From Dyadobacter sp. UC 10 (GTDB taxonomy: Bacteria; Bacteroidota; Bacteroidia; Cytophagales; Spirosomataceae): a stretch of DNA of 64,000 nucleotides. The DNA lies in the NCBI RefSeq assembly GCF_008369915.1, contig NZ_VSRN01000001.1:930001-994000 (forward strand), read 5' to 3'. The position numbers were made by a program, and so were the translations under genes. Below are positions 27,503-36,129 of the stretch, one piece after another; the stretch's first letter is position 1, and each line of letters starts with the position of its first letter. The notes under the pieces are model-generated. The model worked only from the letters and a program-made list of their open reading frames with translations, was not told the DNA's origin and searched no databases.

Positions 27503-28104
27503 TGGAAACGCGCCAATCCAGTATCGGGATCATTATCCTGGCTGCCGGCAATTCTTCCCGCCTTGGCGAGCCCAAACAATTGTTGTTATTTCAACACAAA
27601 ACCCTGCTTAGGCATATTGCGGAAATTGCGGTGGAGATTGCAGATCAAAAAGTGATCGTGGTGACAGGTTCCTCGGCCGCTTTGATAGAAAATGAAGTAA
27701 GCAAACTTCCCTGCCAAACTGTATTCAATGGGCATTGGCTGGATGGAATGGCTTCGTCCATTGTAAAAGGAATTACTGCATTAAACGAAAGTTATCCCGA
27801 TATCTCAGGCTGCATTATCGCAGTCAGCGACCAGCCATTTGTTACTGCTGAAATATTTCAAAATCTTATCGCAGAAGCAAATACAGGCACAGCGATCGCA
27901 GCCTCTTCTTATGGAGATACCCTCGGCACGCCCGTATTCTTTTCAAAATCTTACTTTGACCAGCTGCTCCAACTCAAAGGCAGCGAAGGCGCTAAAAAGC
28001 TGATCCTCGCTCACCAGTCTAATGTTCGAACAGTACCTTTTCCCCTGGGCACTGTCGATATCGACACGCAGGAAGATTACAAGAACCTACTGAAAGACAG
28101 CTGA
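27502..28104 (+). CDS. MocA-like molybdenum cofactor nucleotidyltransferase
   Basis: 200 residues of the NTP-transferase 3 (MobA-like) fold. The nucleotide motif is IIILAAGNSSRLGEPKQLL near residues 9-28, and the metal or substrate region is IIAVSDQPFVTAEIF near 93. These are features of MocA, the CTP-dependent enzyme that makes molybdopterin cytosine dinucleotide for xanthine-dehydrogenase family enzymes. Its ATG uses the last base of the xdhC stop. MobA-type guanylyl transfer cannot be excluded, but the XdhC neighbour favours MocA. Confidence 0.87.
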   Translation: METRQSSIGIIILAAGNSSRLGEPKQLLLFQHKTLLRHIAEIAVEIADQKVIVVTGSSAALIENEVSKLPCQTVFNGHWLDGMASSIVKGITALNESYPDISGCIIAVSDQPFVTAEIFQNLIAEANTGTAIAASSYGDTLGTPVFFSKSYFDQLLQLKGSEGAKKLILAHQSNVRTVPFPLGTVDIDTQEDYKNLLKDS

Positions 28105-28151
28105 TTCCACCCGATCCCCTACATTCCAAAAAATAAATTTCCACAGATATG

Positions 28152-28181
28152 TTGGAATATTGGATCACGTCTTTACATTTA
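28152..28181 (+). promoter_or_regulatory. promoter of the ABC transporter operon
   Basis: TTG at 28152-28154, a 19-nt spacer, then TACATTTA at 28174-28181, one base off the TAnnTTTG consensus. The predicted start near 28188 falls inside the palindrome described next. Confidence 0.6.
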
Positions 28182-28182
28182 C

Positions 28183-28206
28183 AGTGTACTATTTAACTAG
28201 AACACT
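28183..28206. promoter_or_regulatory. GntR (YtrA-type) operator
   Basis: The palindrome AGTGTACTA-N6-TAGAACACT matches in 8 of 9 positions per arm. It closely resembles the AGTGTA-spacer-TACACT operator known for B. subtilis YtrA. It lies just after the -7 box and 16 bp before the ABC ATPase start. The operon's third gene is a YtrA-type GntR regulator, so autorepression is the simplest reading. Confidence 0.75.
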
Positions 28207-28221
28207 AAAACAATAAAGAAT

Positions 28222-29058
28222 ATGATCCACCTTGACCGTGTGTCTTTTGGTTATAGTAAACAAAAAATGCTTTTTGAAAACCTGAGCATGGAGCTCCTGC
28301 CCGGGCACATTTATGGCTTGCTCGGCAAAAACGGGGCAGGTAAATCAAGTCTGCTGCGCAACATGGTTGGCTTGCTTTTTCCTTTGGATGGTAAGATCAA
28401 AGTAGCCGGACATGAGCCACGGAAACGGCTTCCAGCGTTCTTACAGGATGTTTTTTTTATTCCGGAGGAAATTTATCTGCCTTCTGTGACCATTGATAAA
28501 TACCTGCAGATGCTCGCGCCATTTTATCCGAAATTCGATGAGCACCAGTTTCGCGAACACATTTCAGAAATGGACCTGCCCAAAAGCAACAAGCTTACCG
28601 GCATGTCTTTTGGCCAGAAGAAAAAGTTTCTGATCGCATTTGCGTTAGCGACAAATACCCGCGTACTGATCATGGACGAACCTACCAACGGACTGGATAT
28701 TCCTTCTAAAAGCCAGTTCCGGAAACTTGTTTCCTGTGGTTTGAACAAAGACCGCCTGATCCTGATTTCTACACACCAGGTTCGCGACCTTGACAATCTG
28801 ATCGATTCCATTATCATTCTCGAAGACAGCAGGATACTGCTGAAACACAGCCTGGACGTGGTTACGGAGCGGCTTTGTTTTGGCACACTTTCCAATGTTG
28901 CCTACGACGACCGGGTGATTTATTCGGAACCTTCCATACGTGGGTACAAAGCAGTTTTTGAAAATTCCGAGCAGGAAGAAAGTCGGGTAGATCTGGAACA
29001 ACTGTTCAATGCGGTGATGGAAAATCCGGACCGCATTCAGAAAATATTCAACTATTAG
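28222..29058 (+). CDS. ABC transporter ATP-binding protein
   Basis: 278 residues. The Walker A motif GKNGAGKS is at residues 35-42. The signature segment is MSFGQKKKF rather than LSGGQ, and Walker B is VLIMDEPTNGLD. The C-terminal 60 residues form an extension of the kind seen in YtrB/BcrA-type exporters. It pairs with the membrane protein 21 bp downstream. Such four-gene sets with a GntR regulator respond to cell-envelope stress or antibiotics in Gram-positive bacteria. The substrate here is unknown. Confidence 0.92.
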   Translation: MIHLDRVSFGYSKQKMLFENLSMELLPGHIYGLLGKNGAGKSSLLRNMVGLLFPLDGKIKVAGHEPRKRLPAFLQDVFFIPEEIYLPSVTIDKYLQMLAPFYPKFDEHQFREHISEMDLPKSNKLTGMSFGQKKKFLIAFALATNTRVLIMDEPTNGLDIPSKSQFRKLVSCGLNKDRLILISTHQVRDLDNLIDSIIILEDSRILLKHSLDVVTERLCFGTLSNVAYDDRVIYSEPSIRGYKAVFENSEQEESRVDLEQLFNAVMENPDRIQKIFNY

Positions 29059-29079
29059 CCATGAAAACATTTTAACAAA

Positions 29080-29892
29080 ATGAATCAGACATTTGACCTT
29101 CACCGTTTTGTGCTCACGGTCCAACTTGAAATAGCTGAAAAAGGCAGAAACTACCTTTTTGTTGCTGCGCTTTTGCTCGTTTTGCTGCTATTGCTCATGC
29201 TACCTGTTGGACTTTCCACTGAATACAGCAATATCAAAGAGTTAATGCACATCCTTGCGCTTTTTATGATCGTACTTTTTGGTTCAAGCCTGTACAGCAG
29301 CTCTGCATTTAGTCAGTACGGCTCGCCTTCCACCGGTATTGCCGCGATTATGGTACCGGCATCGGCAACCGAGAAGTTTTTGTCTTCGCTGCTATTAAAC
29401 CTTCTGTTTATAATCCCGTTCGCGTTCCTTTTTTACAAACTGCATTTGGGAACAGTGGAATATGCCAATGCGAAGCTACCAGCAGGTTCCCACAAATTTC
29501 ATACAATCCCGGATATGCCGCTGAGATATTCGTTGCTTTATTATTTTATAATAAATGGCGCTGCCTTCCTTGGCTCCATGTATTTCCAAAAATCCTCTTA
29601 CGTAAAAACTGCGTCGACCCTTATTTCTTTCTTCCTGGTCACCGGCATTATTCATATTTCGCTGGCTAACTATTTCACCGGTAATCCTGCCAAAGTTGTC
29701 AGTTTTCCGATCACTGGCTGGCAGGTTTGGAATCACGGGGATGTGAGCAGGAAAGGAGCTGCTATGGCAGCGACGTATTTCACCGTAGACTTTCCTCCTA
29801 CCCTGTTTATACTCATCCAATGCTTCCCCTTGTTCATTGTTCTTGTACTCTGGATTGCCTCTTTTCTCAGGCTGCGTGAAAAGGAAATTTAA
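29080..29892 (+). CDS. ABC transporter membrane protein
   Basis: 270 residues with about six membrane segments (for example LFVAALLLVLLLLLMLPVGL near 23-42 and LFILIQCFPLFIVLVLWIAS near 243-262). There is no binding domain and no FtsX-like periplasmic domain. It lies between the ABC ATPase and the GntR regulator and would be the transmembrane half of the exporter. The ATG at 29080 follows a short AAAACA leader, and no better start is seen. Confidence 0.82.
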   Translation: MNQTFDLHRFVLTVQLEIAEKGRNYLFVAALLLVLLLLLMLPVGLSTEYSNIKELMHILALFMIVLFGSSLYSSSAFSQYGSPSTGIAAIMVPASATEKFLSSLLLNLLFIIPFAFLFYKLHLGTVEYANAKLPAGSHKFHTIPDMPLRYSLLYYFIINGAAFLGSMYFQKSSYVKTASTLISFFLVTGIIHISLANYFTGNPAKVVSFPITGWQVWNHGDVSRKGAAMAATYFTVDFPPTLFILIQCFPLFIVLVLWIASFLRLREKEI

Positions 29893-29903
29893 ACGACTAT
29901 TAC

Positions 29904-30284
29904 ATGGAATTTAAAGATAAACAGGCCATATACCTGCAAATAGCCGATTACCTGTGTGAGCATATCCTGCTAGGCAAGTGGCCGCCCGGCGAGCGTATTC
30001 CTTCCGTCCGGGACCTGGCGGGTATGCTGGAAGTGAATCCGAATACTGTCATGCGTACCTATGATTTTCTCCAGAACAAAGAGATTATTTATAACAAAAG
30101 GGGCATCGGATATTCAGCGGACGAAAATGCACTTTCCAAAATTCTCAGTTACCGGAAAGAACGCTTTCTAGAAATTGAAATGCCCGAGGTATTTCGCACA
30201 CTTCACATCCTGAATATCAGTATGGAAGAGCTCGGCGTGCGATACGATAAATTCATTGCTGAAAACTTTCCCGCCATCAAATAG
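29904..30284 (+). CDS. GntR family regulator, YtrA subfamily
   Basis: 126 residues. The winged helix of GntR occupies about 10-75 (IYLQIADYLCEHILLGKW, RIPSVRDLAGMLEVNPNTVM, then the wing NKEIIYNKRGIGYSA). Only about 50 residues follow, so there is no large ligand domain, which is the mark of the YtrA subfamily. It probably binds the palindrome at 28183 and represses its own operon. Confidence 0.93.
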   Translation: MEFKDKQAIYLQIADYLCEHILLGKWPPGERIPSVRDLAGMLEVNPNTVMRTYDFLQNKEIIYNKRGIGYSADENALSKILSYRKERFLEIEMPEVFRTLHILNISMEELGVRYDKFIAENFPAIK

Positions 30285-30293
30285 AAGTCGATT

Positions 30294-30971
30294 ATGAAAC
30301 CAAGCAATATATTACTGACTGCCTTACTCGCCCTGATCCTGATCGTGACGGTGGGTGCGAACTTTATTTTGAAGGCTGAATATGACAAACTTGATAAGAA
30401 AGACCCGCTTGCCGGACACCGGAGAGAGGCTTTGCCCGCTTTTAACCACATTAGATTGGAAGGAAAAGCCTTCGGCGTCACACAGATTCAGCCCGGAAAA
30501 ACGCACGAATTGCGAATTATGCCGGATGCAAGATACCTGAGCTGGAAAATGTCGGCCGATACCATTGTATTTACCTATCACCGCGATTGGCCAAAAGACG
30601 ATATCCCGGCAGAATATGTGTTACGTGGCATACCTTCATTTTATATTATATCCCCAAAATTGGCCGGACTTGAAGTGCACGATGTGATTTGTAAAGTCGT
30701 TAACTGGAATTCGGACGAATTATCAGTTGATCTGACGGATGGTGCGATCCTGTTTTCAGGAAATGAACTCCGGAATTTAAAACTGAATGGGAAAGGAACC
30801 AGCTGGACTAAGATTGACGAAAGAAATACGTTGGGAGAAGTCTCTGCCGAGGTGAAGCAAACCAGCACATTTTCCATTGAAAAAGATGTTATAGGTTCCT
30901 TTAAGATGAAACTGGACAGCTCTGCGCATATCAACTTACCCGGCAGCCTGATCCAAAAATCTATTCTTTAA
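30294..30971 (+). CDS. membrane-anchored protein with a DUF2807-like domain
   Basis: 225 residues. An N-terminal membrane segment (about 6-24, LLTALLALILIVTVGANFIL) anchors a beta-rich exported domain. The pattern of repeated short strands (FNHIRLEGKAFGVTQI, LAGLEVHDVICKVVNW, LRNLKLNGKGTSWTKI) resembles the 'head GIN' or DUF2807 beta-helix found in putative autotransporter-like adhesins. It is the last gene of the ABC operon (9 bp after the GntR gene), so a role in the envelope response is likely. The function is not known. Confidence 0.68.
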   Translation: MKPSNILLTALLALILIVTVGANFILKAEYDKLDKKDPLAGHRREALPAFNHIRLEGKAFGVTQIQPGKTHELRIMPDARYLSWKMSADTIVFTYHRDWPKDDIPAEYVLRGIPSFYIISPKLAGLEVHDVICKVVNWNSDELSVDLTDGAILFSGNELRNLKLNGKGTSWTKIDERNTLGEVSAEVKQTSTFSIEKDVIGSFKMKLDSSAHINLPGSLIQKSIL

Positions 30972-30977
30972 AAAAAT

Positions 30978-31019
30978 AAGCATCCATTTCGCGGGTTGAA
31001 TTCCAGGAAATGGATGCTT
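30978..31019. terminator. terminator between convergent genes
   Basis: AAGCATCCATTTC pairs with GAAATGGATGCTT through 13 bp with a 16-nt loop. The T7 run lies on the minus-strand side, so it serves the SPFH gene best. The plus-strand side has only a weak T-run. Confidence 0.8.
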
Positions 31020-31028
31020 GATGCAATG

Positions 31029-31862
31029 TTATTTTATCCCCAGCATTAGACTGGCGGCGCCACCTGCATTGGTGGTGGGCAATACGCCGTTCCATTTTGC
31101 CACCCATTCCTGCTGTATCAACAATGGTGTCAGCGTTTTCTGACGGAGCTGGTTGGCTTCCGCTTCTGCTCTTGCTTTGATCAATGTAGCCTTTGCCTGA
31201 CCTTCGGCGCGCGCGATAATCACTTTTGCTTCCGCTTCCGCCTGTTTCGCCATATTTTCGGCCTTTAATCTTGCCTGGATTGAAGTGTTCTTTTCATCGA
31301 TCATTTGTCTCAATGAAGGTGGCGGCGTAATGGCCGAAGTCAGCTGGTCATAAATGAAACCGTCCTTTCCCAGTGTTTTGGTTAAAACATTCTGAACCCG
31401 GTCTTCAAATACTTCCCGATTTGACATCACACTATCCGACGTAAACGAGTTGGCAACGATCCGGTAAGCATCATAAATGGTATTCTTCATAAATCCCTGC
31501 TGAATTTCGCCTAACGGTCGTCTGTATTGGCGGTAGATCTGCGGGACTTTGTCCGGGTTAATATGATAATTGAGTTTCGGGTCAACCTTAAACTCCGCGG
31601 CATCTTTGGTTGTGATTACAAATGAATCATAATCTACACTCTGGGTGTAAGTTGGAAATTCAATGATCTTCGTTGTCCAGGCATTGTACCATACACGGCC
31701 GGTTACCAGCGTAATATTATCCACTCCTTTGTCAGTACCGTACAAATTGATCCGAATACCCACATTTCCTGCATCTATATTCTCAAAAGTGAAGGGCTGT
31801 ACGGTGATAACGATCGTTAAAAGTATAAAGCCTACCAGACCGATAATAATGTTTCTCCTCAT
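31029..31862 (-). CDS. SPFH/prohibitin family membrane protein
   Basis: 277 residues from the ATG at 31862 (MRRNIIIGLVGFILLTIVI). One N-terminal membrane segment (about 4-24) is followed by the SPFH/band 7 domain (about 30-190; GNVGIRINLYGTDKG, then FVITTKDAAEFKVDPKLNYHI). A charged coiled-coil stretch of Ala-Glu repeats (ENMAKQAEAEAKVIIARAEG) leads to a short C-terminal segment, as in HflK, HflC and prohibitins. Such proteins form large membrane rings and regulate proteases or membrane order. An in-frame start at 31904 is less likely, since it lies in a short leader before a 58-residue gene. Confidence 0.9.
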   Translation of the reverse strand: MRRNIIIGLVGFILLTIVITVQPFTFENIDAGNVGIRINLYGTDKGVDNITLVTGRVWYNAWTTKIIEFPTYTQSVDYDSFVITTKDAAEFKVDPKLNYHINPDKVPQIYRQYRRPLGEIQQGFMKNTIYDAYRIVANSFTSDSVMSNREVFEDRVQNVLTKTLGKDGFIYDQLTSAITPPPSLRQMIDEKNTSIQARLKAENMAKQAEAEAKVIIARAEGQAKATLIKARAEAEANQLRQKTLTPLLIQQEWVAKWNGVLPTTNAGGAASLMLGIK

Positions 31863-31866
31863 TTGA

Positions 31867-32043
31867 TTATAGTTTAGATTTGAATAGTTCGAACAGCTGG
31901 TCAAGTTCTCTCAGCAGCAGGTACATCGAAAGCAGGATAATCCCCAAACCGCTGAAAACCAGCAAGTCATTTTGGGCATTCACAAGGCGCAGAGAATACG
32001 TGATCACAATGATCGCAGCGAGTAATTTAAGGAAGTGTTGCAT
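31867..32043 (-). CDS. 58-residue membrane protein
   Basis: From the ATG at 32043 (MQHFLKLLAAIIVITYSL) it encodes two hydrophobic stretches, about 5-20 and about 27-43, ending in a charged tail. It lies four bases before the SPFH gene on the same strand, so the two probably share a transcript. Small partner proteins next to SPFH genes occur, but I know of no function. An upstream in-frame ATG at 32097 would add 18 residues without a clear role. Confidence 0.55.
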   Translation of the reverse strand: MQHFLKLLAAIIVITYSLRLVNAQNDLLVFSGLGIILLSMYLLLRELDQLFELFKSKL

Positions 32044-32154
32044 AACTGAATGAGGTTTGTTGAGATAAATGTAACATGAGCGTATGCAAACGCTCAACTA
32101 TTTTTATCCAATGGTTTCCTGACATTTTAAACGCGCCAATTTATCACACAAAAA

Positions 32155-32179
32155 AAGCGCCCCGGATTGCGGGACGCTT
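32155..32179 (-). terminator. terminator of the gnd-zwf-pgl operon
   Basis: AAGCG/CGCTT and CCC/GGG stems around a short loop, with one C-A mismatch, 23 bp beyond the pgl stop. Reading leftward, the stem ends in a T-run. Confidence 0.75.
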
Positions 32180-32202
32180 AGGTATTGTTTATCAAATGTG
32201 AA

Positions 32203-32928
32203 TTATTTCGTCAGCAAGGCGGCTGCGGCCTCGTCTATAAACCAATGAAGCTGGCCTTTCAACGGCTGGATGATCTGGGAAGGATACTTGTCGACATTTA
32301 GCTCACCCTCCAATACATGTTTCAATGTTTCTGCTTTCCCGTTTCCTACTGCTAAAAAAGCCACACAAGCCGACTGGTTCACTACCGGCGCTGTGAGCGT
32401 GATCCGGTACATATCCTGCGCAGGCAGGAAAAAAGAAGTGGCCCATCGATCCTGCTCGTGCACTACTTCGGTGCCGGGAAACAGCGACAGTGTATGCCCG
32501 TCGTCACCCATGCCCAGCAACACGAAATCGAAGGTCTGCTCTTGTCCGTCGAATTGCTTCCTCAGAATACGGTCATATTCCTCTGCTGCATCCTGAGGAT
32601 CAATATCTGTGCGCATTACAAAGATATTATCCTGATTCACAGGCACTTTATCGAGCAATTCATCGTAACACATTTTCGCATTGTTTCTCGAATCTTCAAA
32701 AGGAACCGCGCGCTCGTCGCCCCAGAAGAAAATCACATCCTCCCAGGGAATTGACTCCCGGTAGGGCGATTCAGCGAGCAGGGAATACAGCTGCTTAGGT
32801 GTGCTGCCGCCTGACAACACAAATGTAAACTGTCCTTTCTTAGCAACTACTTCCTGAATATAATCCGCCAGCCAGGCCGCGAGGTTTTCGCTGAGTTGCC
32901 TGGCATCTTTTTCAATGTGTATTTCCAT
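32203..32928 (-). CDS. pgl: 6-phosphogluconolactonase
   Basis: 241 residues of the DevB/SugarP isomerase family. It shows FTFVLSGGSTPKQLYSLL near residues 35-52, the typical VIFFWGDERAVPFEDSRNN segment, and FVLLGMGDDGHTLSLFPGT. It hydrolyses 6-phosphogluconolactone, the second step of the oxidative pentose phosphate pathway. The ATG lies two bases after the zwf stop, so the operon is tightly packed. It is the last gene. Confidence 0.95.
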   Translation of the reverse strand: MEIHIEKDARQLSENLAAWLADYIQEVVAKKGQFTFVLSGGSTPKQLYSLLAESPYRESIPWEDVIFFWGDERAVPFEDSRNNAKMCYDELLDKVPVNQDNIFVMRTDIDPQDAAEEYDRILRKQFDGQEQTFDFVLLGMGDDGHTLSLFPGTEVVHEQDRWATSFFLPAQDMYRITLTAPVVNQSACVAFLAVGNGKAETLKHVLEGELNVDKYPSQIIQPLKGQLHWFIDEAAAALLTK

Positions 32929-32930
32929 AA

Positions 32931-34439
32931 TTAAGGCGCCGGCGGCAAGTTAATCCAGGTGTGCCCGTCACGAGCGATCAATGCATCCGCTTCGTCGGGA
33001 CCCCAGGAATCTGGTGCATAGTTAGGAAAATCCTGCGGCTTTCTTGATTCCCAGGTTTCCAATATCGGCATGATTACTTTCCAGGCAGCATCCACCTGAT
33101 CGTTACGCATGAAAAGCGTAGCATCGCCCTCCATTACATCCAAAAGCAACGTTTCATAAGCTTCCGGCGCATGTTCACCGGCTACTGCATCGTAATCGAA
33201 GGTCATATCGACCGGATCGAGCGTCATCGTTTGCCCTGGTCGCTTGGCCTGGAACCGGATACTGATATCCATATTAGGCTGAATACTGATCGTCAGACGG
33301 TTAGAGCGCCATGTTTCGGCAGCTTCTTTCGGAAACGCATAATGCGGGGCTGGCTTGAACTGCAGCGTAATGTGGGTGGCTTTCTGATTAAGGTATTTCC
33401 CGGTCCTGACATAGAAAGGAACTCCCTGCCAGCGCCAGTTATCGATGTAAAACTTTGCAGCAGCAAAAGTATCAATGCTGGATTGCGGGTCTACACCCTG
33501 TTCCTCCCGGTAACCCACTACTTTCGCACCTTTTTTCCAACCTCCTGAATACTGTCCACGCACAGCAAAATCATGAACCTGATCCTTCGAAATCCTGCGG
33601 ATCGCATTCAGTACATCTACCTTTTTATTGCGAATTTCATTGGCATCGAAAGAAACCGGCGGCTCCATAGCGATCATACAGAGTATTTGCAGGATGTGGT
33701 TTTGTACCATATCCCTCAATGCACCTGCATTCTCGAAATATCCTCCCCGCCCTTCGAGGCCTACACTTTCAGCGGCAGTAATCTGAATATGATCGATGTA
33801 ATTGCGGTTCCAGATCGGCTCGAATATTTCGTTTGCAAAACGTAGCGCAAGAATATTCTGAACGGTTTCTTTGCCCAGATAATGATCGATCCGAAATATC
33901 TGCTCTTCTGCAAACATTTCAGAAAGCAGGATATTCAGCTTGTGCGCACTTTCCAGATCGTGTCCGAAAGGCTTTTCAACCACAATGCGCGTTGTACTTT
34001 TATCAGAGCAGATTTTCAATGCGCCCAACTTTTGAGCAATTGAAGGTACCAGCTGAGGAGCCACTGCCAGATAAAATATGACGTTGGGGTGTACGCCCCA
34101 TTCTTCCTCTTTTTGTTTGACGAGATCAGTGATCTTGTGGTATGCTGCCGCATCATCACCATCCATCTGGAGATAGGATACATGCTGGGTAAATTCAGCC
34201 CAGTGACCATTTTGCTTGCCTCTTCTCCTTGAGAATTTTGTTACACCATCCAGTAAATGCTCGTGGTAAGCATCGTTTGTATACGGACTTCTTCCGATCC
34301 CGGCAATGGCAAACTGGTCGGGCATCCAATCATCTAAAAATAAATTGTAGAGTGCCGGAGTTAACTTCCTGTAATTCAAGTCCCCGCTTCCGCCAAATAT
34401 AAAAAGGACTGAGGCAGGAGGACGTTTATTGCTTTGCAT
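32931..34439 (-). CDS. zwf: glucose-6-phosphate 1-dehydrogenase
   Basis: 502 residues. The nucleotide-binding start is SVLFIFGGSGDLNYRKLTPAL (residues about 10-30), and the catalytic region is RIDHYLGKETVQNILALRFAN, with the His-Tyr-Leu-Gly-Lys motif that defines the enzyme. It oxidises glucose 6-phosphate with NADP (or NAD) to the lactone, giving NADPH. It lies between gnd and pgl in an operon with 12-bp and 2-bp gaps, which covers the whole oxidative branch. Confidence 0.97.
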   Translation of the reverse strand: MQSNKRPPASVLFIFGGSGDLNYRKLTPALYNLFLDDWMPDQFAIAGIGRSPYTNDAYHEHLLDGVTKFSRRRGKQNGHWAEFTQHVSYLQMDGDDAAAYHKITDLVKQKEEEWGVHPNVIFYLAVAPQLVPSIAQKLGALKICSDKSTTRIVVEKPFGHDLESAHKLNILLSEMFAEEQIFRIDHYLGKETVQNILALRFANEIFEPIWNRNYIDHIQITAAESVGLEGRGGYFENAGALRDMVQNHILQILCMIAMEPPVSFDANEIRNKKVDVLNAIRRISKDQVHDFAVRGQYSGGWKKGAKVVGYREEQGVDPQSSIDTFAAAKFYIDNWRWQGVPFYVRTGKYLNQKATHITLQFKPAPHYAFPKEAAETWRSNRLTISIQPNMDISIRFQAKRPGQTMTLDPVDMTFDYDAVAGEHAPEAYETLLLDVMEGDATLFMRNDQVDAAWKVIMPILETWESRKPQDFPNYAPDSWGPDEADALIARDGHTWINLPPAP

Positions 34440-34451
34440 AAAACTTCTGAT

Positions 34452-35867
34452 TTATTGTTGACCCCACTCTGTATGAAAAGTACCGGGGATATCGATACGT
34501 TGGTAAGTATGTGCGCCAAAATAGTCCCGTTGCGCCTGTATCAGGTTTGTCGGCATCCGCTCCGATCTGAATGCATCGAAGTATGCAAGCGCCGACATTA
34601 ATCCTGCGGCCGGCACACCGGCCCGGGCAGCGTGGGCGATCAGGGCACGCATATTTCCTTCTGCTGACTTAACGAGTTCAGCAACCTCCTGGTTCAGCAA
34701 AATATTGGACAATTCCGCGTTTTGCTTGTACGCATTAACAAATACCGGCAACAGTGAGGCACGAATAATACATCCGCCTCTCCATACACTCACAACCTCC
34801 GGAAGTGGTATGTCCATTTGAAGATCTTTGGAAGCCTGGAAAAGCATCGCGAGCCCCTGGGCATAGCTCAGGATAGTCGCAAAGTACAGCCCGTCGTAGA
34901 CCATATCGATCAGCTCCTGTGTAGGTGTACTGTCAATGGACGCCTTGCTGTAAAGCGTAGCCGCTTTTACTCTTTCATCCTTATAACCTGAAAGAGTGCG
35001 CATTGCGACGGCTGTATCAATTACAGGTACCGCTACCGGCAGCTCCATAGAATCCTGCGAAGTCCATTTCCCCGTACCTTTTGAACCGGCTTTATCCGAG
35101 ATCACATCAATCAGATGAGCATCGGTTTTATCGTCCTTTTGCAAAAATATATCGGCTGTAATCTCGACGAGGAAAGACTTAAGTTTCCCTTCATTCCAGT
35201 TTTTAAATGTTTCGTGCAACTGCTGATTGCTTAGCCCTGCCGCCTTCAGAATAGCGTAGGATTCGCTGATCAGCTGCATAATCGCGTATTCAATCCCGTT
35301 GTGCACCATTTTCACATAATGACCGGCGCCTTCTTTTCCCAGATAAGCAACGCAGGGCGTACCGTCCACCTTTGCGGCAACCGCTTCCAGCATTGGTCGC
35401 ACATTTTCGTAAGCAGCCAAATCGCCGCCAGGCATAATACTCGGCCCTCTGCGCGCGCCTTCTTCGCCTCCTGAAACACCAATACCCATAAAATGGATTC
35501 CCTTTTCACGCAGATATTTCACGCGGCGGAGCGTATCGGTATAATGTGAATTACCGCCGTCAATGATCACATCGCCCTTTTCCAGAAGTGGTAAAAGTGA
35601 GGCGATTACGTCATCAACAGGTTGTCCTGCGGGAACCAGCATCATGACATTGCGCGGCCTTTTCAGCAGGCTGATCATTTCGGATAATTCGGAAACTCCT
35701 TTTACGGTAGTACCCGGGGTGGCTGAGCCTTCAAGCGCAGCGTTTTTAGCTGCGTCTTTGTCAAAACCAATAACTGAAAAGCCATGGTCGGCCATATTCA
35801 GCAAAAAGTTGCGGCCCATAACGCCCAACCCGATCATTCCAAAATCGAATATGTTCTCTGACATCAT
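34452..35867 (-). CDS. gnd: 6-phosphogluconate dehydrogenase (decarboxylating)
   Basis: 471 residues, the usual length of the long form. The Rossmann motif is IGLGVMGRNFLLNMADHG (about 11-28), the substrate-binding segment is GVSGGEEGARRGPSIMPGG, and the catalytic Lys lies in AGHYVKMVHNGIEYA. It converts 6-phosphogluconate to ribulose 5-phosphate and CO2. The start may be either of two adjacent ATGs at 35867 and 35864. First gene of the operon, with a 262-bp upstream region. Confidence 0.97.
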   Translation of the reverse strand: MMSENIFDFGMIGLGVMGRNFLLNMADHGFSVIGFDKDAAKNAALEGSATPGTTVKGVSELSEMISLLKRPRNVMMLVPAGQPVDDVIASLLPLLEKGDVIIDGGNSHYTDTLRRVKYLREKGIHFMGIGVSGGEEGARRGPSIMPGGDLAAYENVRPMLEAVAAKVDGTPCVAYLGKEGAGHYVKMVHNGIEYAIMQLISESYAILKAAGLSNQQLHETFKNWNEGKLKSFLVEITADIFLQKDDKTDAHLIDVISDKAGSKGTGKWTSQDSMELPVAVPVIDTAVAMRTLSGYKDERVKAATLYSKASIDSTPTQELIDMVYDGLYFATILSYAQGLAMLFQASKDLQMDIPLPEVVSVWRGGCIIRASLLPVFVNAYKQNAELSNILLNQEVAELVKSAEGNMRALIAHAARAGVPAAGLMSALAYFDAFRSERMPTNLIQAQRDYFGAHTYQRIDIPGTFHTEWGQQ

Positions 35868-36129
35868 AAATTCTTCTAAAATAAAGTCGGTGCAATATTA
35901 AGGGAAAATAGCCTGCGGGGTAAGCTTTTGGGGAGTTTTGTATGCGAAAATTGAAATGTTTACCAGTTTGATCGTGTAAGCAGCAGGTATTCATATACTC
36001 ATCCAAGGCTGCGCAGGCAGCTTATTCATAATTTTCCATAGATAGCACGGGCAGAAATCGTGGGCCGATCACAGCATCCGCCTGACCGACTTATTGTAAC
36101 AAAGAGTATGGAAAGAATTGAATCTCAAA

